From JAUSKF01 sp964355005 (lineage in GTDB: Bacteria > Patescibacteriota > Minisyncoccia > UBA6257 > WO2-44-18), in NCBI GenBank assembly GCA_964355005.1, contig CAYHBX010000035.1:1-9534 (forward strand): a stretch of 9,534 nt of DNA, read 5' to 3'. The position numbers and the translations under genes are program-made. Shown piece by piece: positions 1 to 5,699 of this stretch. Each line of letters starts with the position of its first letter. The stretch's first letter is position 1. The notes under the pieces were generated by a model. That model saw only the letters and a program-made list of their open reading frames with translations. It made no database searches and was not told where the DNA came from.

Positions 1-293
1 TCACTCAAGAAAACTCCAATCTTTTTTAAATCGTCCCTAACCAAGCCCAATTCTTCCCGCAATTCACGCTGAGCCCCCTCGTCATAATTTTCTCCCTGGC
101 GAAGGTGCCCGGCAGCAGAATGATCCAACAAACCATCTTTCTTGCGAACCTGCACCAAAATATTCCCCGCCTTATCAAAAACATAAACCGCGGAAACACG
201 ATGAATGTGGCCGTTGTTATGAGCCTCTTCTTTAGTAGTAGTTCCAATTATATTATCCTGCTCGTCAATGCGATCAAAAATTTCTTGGGACAT
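1..293 (-). CDS. Nudix hydrolase, IPP-isomerase-like (3' end outside window)
   Basis: The first 97 residues are present and the frame is still open at the window edge. A complete 23-residue Nudix box lies at residues 62-84 (G62, E68, R76-E77, E80-E81, G83), which binds metal and places the diphosphate for cleavage. The preceding stretch, with HRVSAVYVFD at 31-40 and a GHLRQGE turn into the box, resembles the isopentenyl-diphosphate-isomerase-like Nudix group, whose substrates are often unknown. ATG at 293-291 is the only sensible start; an in-frame Nudix fold begins soon after it. There is no Shine-Dalgarno sequence upstream. A TATACT-like -10 lies about 16 bases before the ATG, giving a very short leader at most. 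The gene stands apart from its right neighbour, which ends at its own terminator. Family assignment is firm; substrate is not known. Confidence 0.88.
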   Translation of the reverse strand, partial: MSQEIFDRIDEQDNIIGTTTKEEAHNNGHIHRVSAVYVFDKAGNILVQVRKKDGLLDHSAAGHLRQGENYDEGAQRELREELGLVRDDLKKIGVFLS

Positions 294-321
294 TATATAA
301 GTTTAATCCAGTATACAATAA

Positions 322-347
322 AAAACCGCCGAGCAATCGGCGGTTTT
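322..347 (-). terminator. Rho-independent terminator of the 353-667 gene
   Basis: An 11-bp perfect inverted repeat (arms 322-332 and 337-347, loop GCAA on the plus strand) starts 6 bases past the stop at 353. Read on the minus strand, the GC-rich stem runs into a six-T tract. The A/T outer arms make it nearly symmetrical, but no plus-strand gene ends here. Confidence 0.85.
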
Positions 348-352
348 GGTTG

Positions 353-667
353 TTAGGCGGGTGGAGCGGGAATTACTGCGTCAGGATGGTTTGCCCGAAT
401 GTCCAATGAAGTTATTTGCAAAATATCAACTAAGGTCGCATTAATCCCCCTTTCAAAAATACTCAGGTCTTCCAGCCAACGCACGGCGCTACGCGCGAAC
501 GCGGGATCAAACTTACGCAGCTTGATTTCATTTAGTCTTTCAATAATGCCTACGACACTCTGCGATCGGGCATCCCCGTGCGTACGGCACAAATTATCGA
601 CCTCTCTAAGCAGGTCCAGGTCGGAAGCTTCCTTAATACTAATATCCGTATGCCTTTCCATCTGCAT
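353..667 (-). CDS. Small hypothetical protein, about 104 residues
   Basis: I do not recognise this protein. It is soluble, charged and probably all helical (many D/E/K/R and L residues, no membrane segment or signal peptide), with two Trp/Arg-rich stretches and a Pro/Ala tail ending in PAPPA. The frame is open from a TTG at 685, but I place the start at ATG 667-665: the minus strand has GAGG exactly 8 bases before it, whereas the TTG and the ATG at 673 have no such site. The gene has a consensus promoter (695-723), a Shine-Dalgarno sequence and a strong terminator (322-347), so it is a self-contained single-gene unit and not a shadow ORF. It diverges from the release factor gene. The opposite-strand frame is Ser-rich and looks like an antisense shadow. 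Confidence 0.7.
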   Translation of the reverse strand: MQMERHTDISIKEASDLDLLREVDNLCRTHGDARSQSVVGIIERLNEIKLRKFDPAFARSAVRWLEDLSIFERGINATLVDILQITSLDIRANHPDAVIPAPPA

Positions 668-694
668 TATCATATCCTCAAACAAACTAGACAG

Positions 695-723
695 ATATTA
701 TAATTCCGATATAGTATTGTCAA
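695..723. promoter_or_regulatory. Divergent promoter with overlapping -10 boxes
   Basis: On the minus strand TTGACA (718-723) is followed by TATAAT (697-702, 15-base spacer) or TAATAT (695-700, 17-base spacer), serving the 353-667 gene. On the plus strand TATAAT lies at 699-704, 23 bases before the release factor ATG at 728. The two -10 boxes together form the perfect 8-bp palindrome ATTATAAT (697-704). The plus-strand -35 is not recognisable. Confidence 0.6.
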
Positions 724-727
724 ATAT

Positions 728-1468
728 ATGACTGCCAACAAAATCATCTTGGAAGTACGAGCCGGAGCGGGTGGCGACGAGGCCTCCATCTTTGCCGGAG
801 ATCTGGTGCGAATGTACCAGAAATACTGTCTGAAAAAGGGCTGGGGTTTTTCTATTTCCGACACTTCTCCCGGCACTATTGGCGGCTACAAAACTTTCAT
901 CGGCCGAGTAGATGGCCCTGATTGCTATGAAGCATTTAAAAATGAGTCCGGAACTCATCGTGTTCAGCGCGTCCCGGCTACGGAAAAAGCCGGCCGCGTC
1001 CACACCTCCACTGCTACCGTCGCTATTTTGCCGGTTGTGGAACCTAAAGAAGTAAACATCCATCCGGACGATCTGGAAGTTACTTTCTCGCGAGCCGGCG
1101 GCCCAGGCGGGCAAAACGTGAACAAAATTGAAAGCGCCGTCCGCATTTTGCACAAACCGAGCGGCATCGTAGTCTCTTGCCGGGAGGAACGCGACCAACG
1201 ATCTAACCGAGAAAAGGCGATGGAAATGCTCCGCGCTAAACTCTACGCCATGCAACGCGAAAAAGAATTCGGCGATGTCACCTCTGCCCGCCGGGCTCAA
1301 GTCGGAACCGCCGACCGCTCAGAAAAAATCCGCACCTACAACTTCCCCGACGACCGCATCACCGACCACCGCTTCGGAGTTAAGATCCACAATATTGAAA
1401 ACGTGCTGGAAGGCGATTTTGACGCGATCTTAAGCAAGATCCAAAAAGCTCAGCATCCTAAACAGTAA
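728..1468 (+). CDS. prfA: Peptide chain release factor 1, lacking domain 1
   Basis: Reads UAA and UAG in the ribosomal A site and triggers release of the finished peptide. The 246 residues align from domain 2 onward with E. coli RF1 (recalled from memory): VRAGAGGDEAS at 10-20, the stop-codon-reading tripeptide PAT at 83-85 (RF1 type, not the SPF of RF2), the catalytic GGQ at 127-129, and RSEKIRTYNFP at 197-207. RF1 is normally about 355-360 residues; the N-terminal helical domain of roughly 100 residues is absent. The frame has a stop at 701-703, and the space upstream is a divergent gene, so no missing piece is hidden nearby. The ATG at 728 has no Shine-Dalgarno sequence; a TATAAT at 699-704 would give a leader of about 16 bases. 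In other RFs domain 1 contacts RF3 and the ribosomal stalk base, so this form may act without RF3 (inference). It could also be a paralogue beside a full-length RF1 elsewhere. Confidence 0.9.
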   Translation: MTANKIILEVRAGAGGDEASIFAGDLVRMYQKYCLKKGWGFSISDTSPGTIGGYKTFIGRVDGPDCYEAFKNESGTHRVQRVPATEKAGRVHTSTATVAILPVVEPKEVNIHPDDLEVTFSRAGGPGGQNVNKIESAVRILHKPSGIVVSCREERDQRSNREKAMEMLRAKLYAMQREKEFGDVTSARRAQVGTADRSEKIRTYNFPDDRITDHRFGVKIHNIENVLEGDFDAILSKIQKAQHPKQ

Positions 1469-1494
1469 AAACCGCCTTTCGGCGGTCTAAAAAA
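1467..1494. terminator. Shared hairpin terminator between convergent genes
   Basis: Perfect 6-bp GC stem (1471-1476 with 1481-1486), tetraloop TTTC, flanked by A runs on both sides. On the minus strand it directly follows the TAG of the 1487-1738 gene and ends in five Ts. On the plus strand it lies 2 bases past the release factor stop, but the T tract is poor there. It probably works best for the minus-strand gene. Confidence 0.7.
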
Positions 1495-1738
1495 GTTTCT
1501 CGTGAGGTTCGGCAAGAATTGACATAGTTGTTCGGCAATCCCTGTTCGGACAAGGGAATGTATATTCAACCATTTTAGAACAACCGCCACCCGGTTCGGG
1601 ATAATTGCCTCTCGATGTCCGCGCCGTATTGTTTTTGAAATCCTTCTTCTCCAGCTCAACAACACAGCCACACCGGGGGCAAAGACACCTTTTCAAACGT
1701 TCGGCTCTGTTCTTAGCGGCAAGAACTAAAATTTTCAT
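1487..1738 (-). CDS. Small putative zinc-ribbon protein, 83 residues
   Basis: I do not recognise the family. The sequence has seven cysteines, with a CPRC pair at C20/C23 (extra C18 and C25) and a second knuckle at C63/C68 plus C53, the pattern of a zinc ribbon. The N-terminus is basic (KNRAERLKR), and there is no signal peptide or membrane segment, so a cytoplasmic zinc-binding protein that touches nucleic acid or ribosome is conceivable, but that is a guess. ATG 1738-1736 is used; GGGGA and GAGG sit 3 and 10 bases upstream, imperfect spacing but still purine-rich. The gene follows the terminator of its right-hand neighbour and no clear promoter was seen, so it may depend on read-through. 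It ends at the hairpin shared with the convergent release factor gene. Confidence 0.6.
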   Translation of the reverse strand: MKILVLAAKNRAERLKRCLCPRCGCVVELEKKDFKNNTARTSRGNYPEPGGGCSKMVEYTFPCPNRDCRTTMSILAEPHEKLF

Positions 1739-1775
1739 CTATCCCCATCCTCAAAAGTTCTGCTCAAAAAATAAC

Positions 1776-1807
1776 ACAAAAAGAAAACAGGCGCAACCGC
1801 GCCTGTT
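1776..1807 (-). terminator. Rho-independent terminator of the 1816-2235 gene
   Basis: A 9-bp perfect inverted repeat (1786-1794 with 1799-1807, loop AACC on the plus strand) begins 8 bases past the stop at 1816. On the minus strand it is followed by TTCTTTTTG, a good U tract. Confidence 0.85.
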
Positions 1808-1815
1808 GTGATCTC

Positions 1816-2235
1816 TTACACCTCTCCTAGATAAATCGAGTGGGAACAATACGGACATAGGGTAGTGAATGACGCTCCCATATCTCCATCCAGATCATGC
1901 TTGTCGATTTTTGTATCAGCCTTCAGCGTCATCATTCTTCCACAACCACCACGCTTTTCAACGCATTTGATTCTCCTTCCTATGCGAAGCGGATTGTCAT
2001 TCTTCTCATGAACTGTGACGATCTCAACATTTCTCGCGACCACGGTGATAGCCGCGGCTCTGACCGCCTGCTCGGGAGAAATGGCATTGATCGCCGCGCC
2101 AATCTTCTTCTTGAGATGATCAACGACAACTTCTTTCGCCTTCCTCTTATTCTTCGCGGTGACGTCCAAGGTAGAAATGGTGTAATCACGGCATCCGTCA
2201 GAAACCTTCGGGAATTTGAAGCGATAAATCTTCAC
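1816..2235 (-). CDS. Hypothetical protein with C-terminal zinc ribbon, 139 residues
   Basis: Not recognised. The first 75 residues are basic with an alternating strand-helix look (lysine-rich helix around 28-46). A C-terminal zinc ribbon follows: C91-x6-C98 and, after about 28 residues, C127-x2-C130 (CPYC). I set the start at GTG 2235-2233 and not the open ATG at 2268: AGAGG lies 6 bases before the GTG, and the promoter at 2270-2298 would start transcription near 2263, downstream of that ATG. The gene is its own unit with promoter, Shine-Dalgarno sequence and terminator. Its zinc ribbon and that of the next gene (1487-1738) make a loose pair of small cysteine proteins, but their sequences are not alike. 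A role in RNA or DNA binding is possible but unproven. Confidence 0.68.
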   Translation of the reverse strand: MKIYRFKFPKVSDGCRDYTISTLDVTAKNKRKAKEVVVDHLKKKIGAAINAISPEQAVRAAAITVVARNVEIVTVHEKNDNPLRIGRRIKCVEKRGGCGRMMTLKADTKIDKHDLDGDMGASFTTLCPYCSHSIYLGEV

Positions 2236-2269
2236 TGGCCACCTCTCTTTCCGTTTAGGAACCGCCAAA

Positions 2270-2298
2270 ACTATACCCCAGTTTATAAAGTTTGTAAA
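2270..2298 (-). promoter_or_regulatory. Sigma-70-type promoter for the 1816-2235 gene
   Basis: TTTACA (2293-2298) and TATAGT (2270-2275) on the minus strand, separated by exactly 17 bases. It starts 20 bases past the stop of the lytic transglycosylase gene, with no terminator in between, so upstream transcripts may also run in. Confidence 0.65.
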
Positions 2299-2318
2299 GT
2301 ATTTAATAACTTAATGAC

Positions 2319-3691
2319 TTAAGAATCTAGGATATCGATGTCGTTTTGGAACTGCTGAGCTTTGGTCGCTACGCGATCTCCATAACCCCACAAATGACTC
2401 CTCCATCGTCCACCAGCATAATATTTAGCGGCCGCGCAACGCTCACGATCTATTTGCTTGGAATAAATACCCTCGCAACCACGCATCGCGTCTTTCAAAT
2501 AAAGAGCGGTGCCCATAAAAGCGTCTCCGTTGTTCCAAGGCGATGCCGGGTCATTTCCGGTAATTCCGGAAATTTTTTCATCGTACAAGTTCCAAGTAGA
2601 AGGAATGAATTGGGCCGGCCCCATCGCGCCGCCATAAGCGCCATCCCGGTTCGGGCAGGAAACTTTAACCGGATCAGGCGGTGCCTTCCCTGCTTCCTTT
2701 AGACGCGCAAGTAGGGCTAGGAAAGTCGGCNNNNNNNNNNCCCCAGCCGCGCCAGGAGATCGCGGGCGTCGGCAAGGAAAGTCGGCAGATCGCGCGTTGG
2801 GTGCATTGCCGTATCGTAATTGCACCGGCCAACATTCTGCCCTAATGCCGATTCCCTATCCAAAATCGCCAAAATGAAGGCCGCCCGAATTCCGGTTGCC
2901 TGTTCGGCAAATTTTCCAAATTGATACGCCTCATCAAAACTCATTTCTCCACCGCCTAAAAATTCAAATATCCGACTCCGGATCTGCGCGGCGGTTTTGC
3001 GGGTTTCTTTCAAAATTGTCTGAAATTTGGACTCCTGTCCCTTAGTCTGATCCAAAAGCAGAGCCTTCTCCTGTTTGGTTTTTGCTACCGCGAATTTTTG
3101 TGAGTCCTGGTAAGCCTTCAAGGCCGCCGCGTCGCTCCGCTTATTGGCTAGTTCTTCCTTCTTATCTATCAGTTTGCCACGCAGCTCGGCAACCTTAGAA
3201 ACAGTCACTGCCAAAGAGTCTTTAACCGCCAAAATGCTGTTTAGGTTGCCGAAAAAGTCGGAGAGTTTCGGATTTTTTAAAATTACTTCGATCAGTCCGG
3301 AATCTTCATCTTCGTTCAGTCGTCTGATCAAATTTGTCAGAGCGCTTTTATTTACCTCAAGCCGATCTTCCGCTTCCACTATCTCTCCTTTGTTTACAAC
3401 GATTTCTTTGTCTAATTTAGAAAGATTTAAATTGATCGCTTTTATCTGCAAATTTAGTTTATTGATCTTGGAATTTAAGGTCTTAATCTCGCCGGAAAGA
3501 GTTTTTCCCTGTTTTTGATATTCCGCCACCGTGGCTTCGTTCTGGGCGATCTGCGCCTCCAGTTCCGCCAGCTGACGTTCTAAAGCTTCCCGCTCGGAAG
3601 CAGATTGAGCCAACGCCACCGGAACGGTAACTGGTAGTAAGTGGCTAGTAGTAAGTAGTAAGGCGAGAAAAAAGGCAGCTAAAAATCGCAT
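2319..3691 (-). CDS. Secreted coiled-coil lytic transglycosylase, split by assembly gap
   Basis: Predicted to cleave peptidoglycan glycan strands outside the cytoplasmic membrane during growth or division. Residues 1-29 form a signal peptide with likely cleavage after ALA. Residues 31-235 are a long Glu/Lys/Leu coiled coil like that of PcsB/CwlO-type proteins. From about 250 an MltB-like (SLT_2) domain begins, with the probable catalytic Glu280 in LDRESALGQN and the RCNYDTAMHPTRD stretch. Beyond the gap the domain continues with GGAMGPAQFIPSTW, and the end has the AAKYYAGG and YGDRV motifs. The two halves are in different frames across the 10 Ns, which I attribute to assembly. Joining them at the repeated PTFLA gives about 438 residues. 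ATG 3691-3689 lies 6 bases after a TATAAT, so the mRNA may be leaderless. PcsB-like regulation by a partner membrane protein is possible but not shown. Confidence 0.85.
2731..2740. other. Assembly gap (10 Ns) inside the lytic transglycosylase gene
   Basis: Ten Ns. The 12 bases immediately left of the gap (2719-2730) recur exactly at 2775-2786 on the right, and the encoded residues PTFLA occur on both sides. The contig ends therefore seem to overlap, and the real distance is probably zero or negative. Confidence 0.9.
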
Positions 3692-3697
3692 AACTTC

Positions 3698-3703
3698 ATT
3701 ATA
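3698..3703 (-). promoter_or_regulatory. -10 box 6 bases before the lytic transglycosylase ATG
   Basis: Minus-strand TATAAT, then GAAGTT, then the ATG at 3691. Transcription starting about 7 bases downstream of the -10 would begin at the A of the start codon. No good -35 was seen. Confidence 0.5.
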
Positions 3704-3723
3704 TATGACGAATTGAAAGCACG

Positions 3724-3828
3724 GTCATTGCGAACCCCGCGCCAGAACAAGTTCGGTGCGGGATAGACTCCGTGAAGCAATCTTACATTATTGTTAGATT
3801 GCCGCGTCACCATGCTCCTCGCAATGAC
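3724..3828. repeat. Dispersed palindromic repeat, copy 1
   Basis: Ends are perfect 10-bp inverted repeats (GTCATTGCGA at 3724-3733, its complement at 3819-3828). The centre has a second inverted pair (GCAATCT at 3777-3783, AGATTGC at 3796-3802). The same end and core sequences occur at 8083-8152. From memory, this family of CATTGCGAG / GAAGCAATCT intergenic repeats is found in several bacterial groups; no transposase is present, so it is a REP- or MITE-like element. It lies between L25 and the lytic transglycosylase gene and may fold as an mRNA end. Confidence 0.75.
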
Positions 3829-3833
3829 TAAAT

Positions 3834-4544
3834 CTATTTTTTTTCTGCAGCAGGTTTGGCCACGGGGGCTGCTTCGCCAGCCGGAGTGGTGGCAGTTTTC
3901 TCGGCGGCCCTAGCTTCAACTTTTTCTTCGGTTTCCGCCTTAACATCCTCCGGCTTAACGGCTTCGGAAAGCTTAGCTTCCTGCTCCTCGGTCATCTTGG
4001 CAGTAGCGGTGGCAACCGCGCCTTCAGCGTCAGCTAAAACCTTAACGCCGGACGGCACGACTAAATCTTTGACACGAATAGCTTGGCCAATATCGGCAAT
4101 CACGGAAATATCAACGGAAATAGACTTCGGAATATCGGTCGGCAAAGATTCAATCTCCACTTCCTGCATCGCCTTGACCAAAATTCCTTCCTTGTCTTTA
4201 ACTGCCAAAGATTCTCCGACAAATTCCAGTGGCACGCTAACTTTGATCTTCTCATTCAAATTGACCTGGTAAAAATCCACGCTCATCAGCTTATCGCTGA
4301 CCGCGTCATAGACAACCTCTTGGATCATTACCGGCTTCTTCTGACCGTCTATCACAACGCTGATCATAGAACTTTCTCCGGATTGTTTTAAAAGTTTGGC
4401 CAATTCCTTAGCGGGAACCACCAAATGCAAATTCTCCACGCCTTTTCCGTAGAGTTCCGCGGGAATCAATCCCTGCTTGCGCAAAGCATTCACCGCCTTA
4501 CCAAATTTCTCCCGTTTTTGTACCGCTAATTCCATCCCACACAT
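3834..4544 (-). CDS. rplY: 50S ribosomal protein L25 (TL5/CTC type)
   Basis: Binds 5S rRNA in the large ribosomal subunit. Residues 1-93 are the L25 domain (KREKFGKAVNALRKQGLIPAELYGKG at 10-35 is its signature region), and 95-182 are the C-terminal beta domain of the long TL5/CTC form (LPTDIPKSISVDIS at 134-147). After that comes an Ala/Glu/Lys-rich tail (about 190-236), a low-complexity extension. Length 236 is usual for the long form. Two starts are possible, ATG 4544 or ATG 4535 (Met4); the family usually begins at the second, MELxVxKR. Neither has a Shine-Dalgarno sequence, and both fall in or at the edge of the 3' arm of a perfect 20-bp inverted repeat whose other arm lies 114 bases upstream (see 4534-4693). 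That leader may regulate translation. The gene follows the aldolase but appears to have its own promoter (4700-4728). Confidence 0.93.
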   Translation of the reverse strand: MCGMELAVQKREKFGKAVNALRKQGLIPAELYGKGVENLHLVVPAKELAKLLKQSGESSMISVVIDGQKKPVMIQEVVYDAVSDKLMSVDFYQVNLNEKIKVSVPLEFVGESLAVKDKEGILVKAMQEVEIESLPTDIPKSISVDISVIADIGQAIRVKDLVVPSGVKVLADAEGAVATATAKMTEEQEAKLSEAVKPEDVKAETEEKVEARAAEKTATTPAGEAAPVAKPAAEKK

Positions 4545-4693
4545 AACAAAGAGTTTATCTCGTCCCTTACATAACTTGATTATGTGAGGGATTATTCGCT
4601 CTCTGTTTTAATTTAATTTATTTTTTTAATAATACTGACATCTCGACTAATCCGGAAACCCACAACGCTCTTTGTTATGTGTGGGATCCATTG
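4534..4693 (-). promoter_or_regulatory. Candidate structured leader of L25 mRNA
   Basis: The transcript from about 4693 to the start codon holds several mutually exclusive pairings. Arm A (4668-4687) pairs perfectly over 20 bases with arm D (4534-4553), which contains AUG 4544 and most of AUG 4535. Between them B (4580-4590) and C (4564-4574) form an 11-bp hairpin with one mismatch in the minus-strand RNA. B can also pair with D (10 of 11), and A can fold locally with 4659-4664 (6 bp). A paired with D hides the start; A folded locally plus B with C exposes it. The pairings are read from the sequence; regulation is inferred. Confidence 0.55.
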
Positions 4694-4712
4694 GGATATA
4701 TACTATCCCAAT
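4690..4712. repeat. 9-bp perfect inverted repeat over the L25 promoter
   Basis: ATTGGGATA (4690-4698) and its complement (4704-4712) with a 5-base centre. It covers the proposed -10 at 4700-4705 and the start site. It could be a repressor operator, a T-less terminator of the aldolase mRNA, or both; no U tract follows on either strand. Confidence 0.5.
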
Positions 4713-4728
4713 TCAAAACAATTTACAA
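4700..4728 (-). promoter_or_regulatory. Candidate promoter for L25
   Basis: Minus-strand TTGTAA (4723-4728) and TAGTAT (4700-4705) with a 17-base spacer, starting 3 bases past the aldolase stop. Transcription would begin near 4693, just ahead of arm A of the leader. The -10 is only a fair match. Confidence 0.4.
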
Positions 4729-4730
4729 GC

Positions 4731-5618
4731 CTATTTAATATGATTAAAAAGCTTTAGCCTCTGGGCGACTACCTTCTTCACTTCCTCGATTGAACCTTCC
4801 ATCAGCTTGTAGGGCGCGACTTCATCGGGTTTATTTTGGAGAGTTGCCTCCATCCCCTTGCGCCAAGCAGCGCGCAGTTCGGTACTGATGTGAATTATCC
4901 GGACACCTACCGCGATCGCGGCCAAAAAGTCCGCATCGGTGTTTCCCGAGCCGCCATGCAAAACTAACGGCACCGATTTACCTTGCGCCTGCCGAAGGGC
5001 ATCTTTTATTTCCATGATCCGGTCAATACTCAAAGCCGGCTCGGGAGCGTTAGCAAACATTCCGTGAATATTCCCCACTGCCGGTGCCAGCAAATCCACG
5101 CCGGTCTCTTTAACAAATCGGGCAGCGTCTTCAGGTTTGGTTAAATCTTCCGGTTTAATAGCAACTCCTTTCGGCAGTTCCTTACGGATAATAGAACCGC
5201 TGCCGATATTACCTATTTCTCCTTCAACCAAAATCTCTGAATTAACGGTTTTAACATATTTGACTACCGCCTTGGTGGTTTCGATATTTTTATCCAGGGG
5301 CAAGGTGCCGCCATCAAACAAAACCGCATCGTAGCCCGCCATGACCGCTTCCTTTATTTTTCCCAACGACTTGGTGTGGTCAGCATTTAAATAAATTTCT
5401 AATTTATGATTTTCACGCAAATCTTTAACTAATGCCACCGCGTCATGAACATCAATAAATTCCCTCTCTCCTTCAGACGTACCGATAATCACCGGTAGCT
5501 TTAACTCTTTAACAACCTCGGCAATGGCCTTGAGCGCGCCTAACTCGGAAATATTAAAATGCCCCACCGCCACCCCGCGCTTTTCCGCGTCTTTTATTAC
5601 CTCTCTTAAATTTCTCAT
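4731..5618 (-). CDS. fba: Class II fructose-bisphosphate aldolase
   Basis: Cleaves or forms fructose 1,6-bisphosphate from dihydroxyacetone phosphate and glyceraldehyde 3-phosphate using a zinc ion, in glycolysis/gluconeogenesis. Class II features are visible: Asp80-His81 in YLNADHTKS, VEGEIGNIGSGS at 131-142, the zinc-binding His185 in GNIHGMF, and His221 in LVLHGGSG. At 295 residues it is of the short GatY/FbaA type, so a tagatose-bisphosphate aldolase activity cannot be excluded. Residues 208-214 (LRQAQGK) look like an insertion relative to relatives, just before the LVLHGGSG strand. ATG 5618-5616 has no Shine-Dalgarno sequence. The gene lies 81 bases after the 422-residue unknown gene and 28 bases beyond its stop a promoter-like region for L25 begins to act. 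It is probably part of the sugar-phosphate block extending right to 9203. Confidence 0.92.
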   Translation of the reverse strand: MRNLREVIKDAEKRGVAVGHFNISELGALKAIAEVVKELKLPVIIGTSEGEREFIDVHDAVALVKDLRENHKLEIYLNADHTKSLGKIKEAVMAGYDAVLFDGGTLPLDKNIETTKAVVKYVKTVNSEILVEGEIGNIGSGSIIRKELPKGVAIKPEDLTKPEDAARFVKETGVDLLAPAVGNIHGMFANAPEPALSIDRIMEIKDALRQAQGKSVPLVLHGGSGNTDADFLAAIAVGVRIIHISTELRAAWRKGMEATLQNKPDEVAPYKLMEGSIEEVKKVVAQRLKLFNHIK

Positions 5619-5640
5619 ATTTTTGTAGTTCTTGAGAATT

Positions 5641-5681
5641 ACGAATAACGAATTATGAATTAAGCGTTATTCGTTATTCGT
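5641..5681. repeat. A/T-rich inverted and tandem repeat between aldolase and unknown gene
   Basis: ACGAATAACG (5641-5650) is complementary to CGTTATTCGT at 5665-5674, and this arm is repeated overlapping at 5672-5681. A hairpin with a 14-base loop is possible on either strand; no U tract follows it. Imperfect versions of the unit continue to about 5695. Confidence 0.65.
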
Positions 5682-5699
5682 CGTTCATCATTCACGCCT

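Noticed and set aside
399..731. Plus-strand ORF that ends in an ATGA overlap with the release factor start
   Set aside because: The overlap looks like translational coupling, but the peptide is Ser/Leu-rich and typical of an antisense shadow. The opposite strand has promoter, Shine-Dalgarno sequence and terminator.
698..1300. Long minus-strand ORF across the release factor
   Set aside because: It is antisense to a clearly conserved RF1 with intact motifs; its composition is that of a shadow frame.
2319..3691. Lytic transglycosylase as a frameshifted pseudogene
   Set aside because: The frame change coincides exactly with the N gap, and catalytic motifs on both sides are intact, so assembly explains it better.
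5641..5695. CRISPR-like or direct repeat array
   Set aside because: The units are short, overlapping and A/T-rich with no spacers; it is a simple inverted/tandem repeat.
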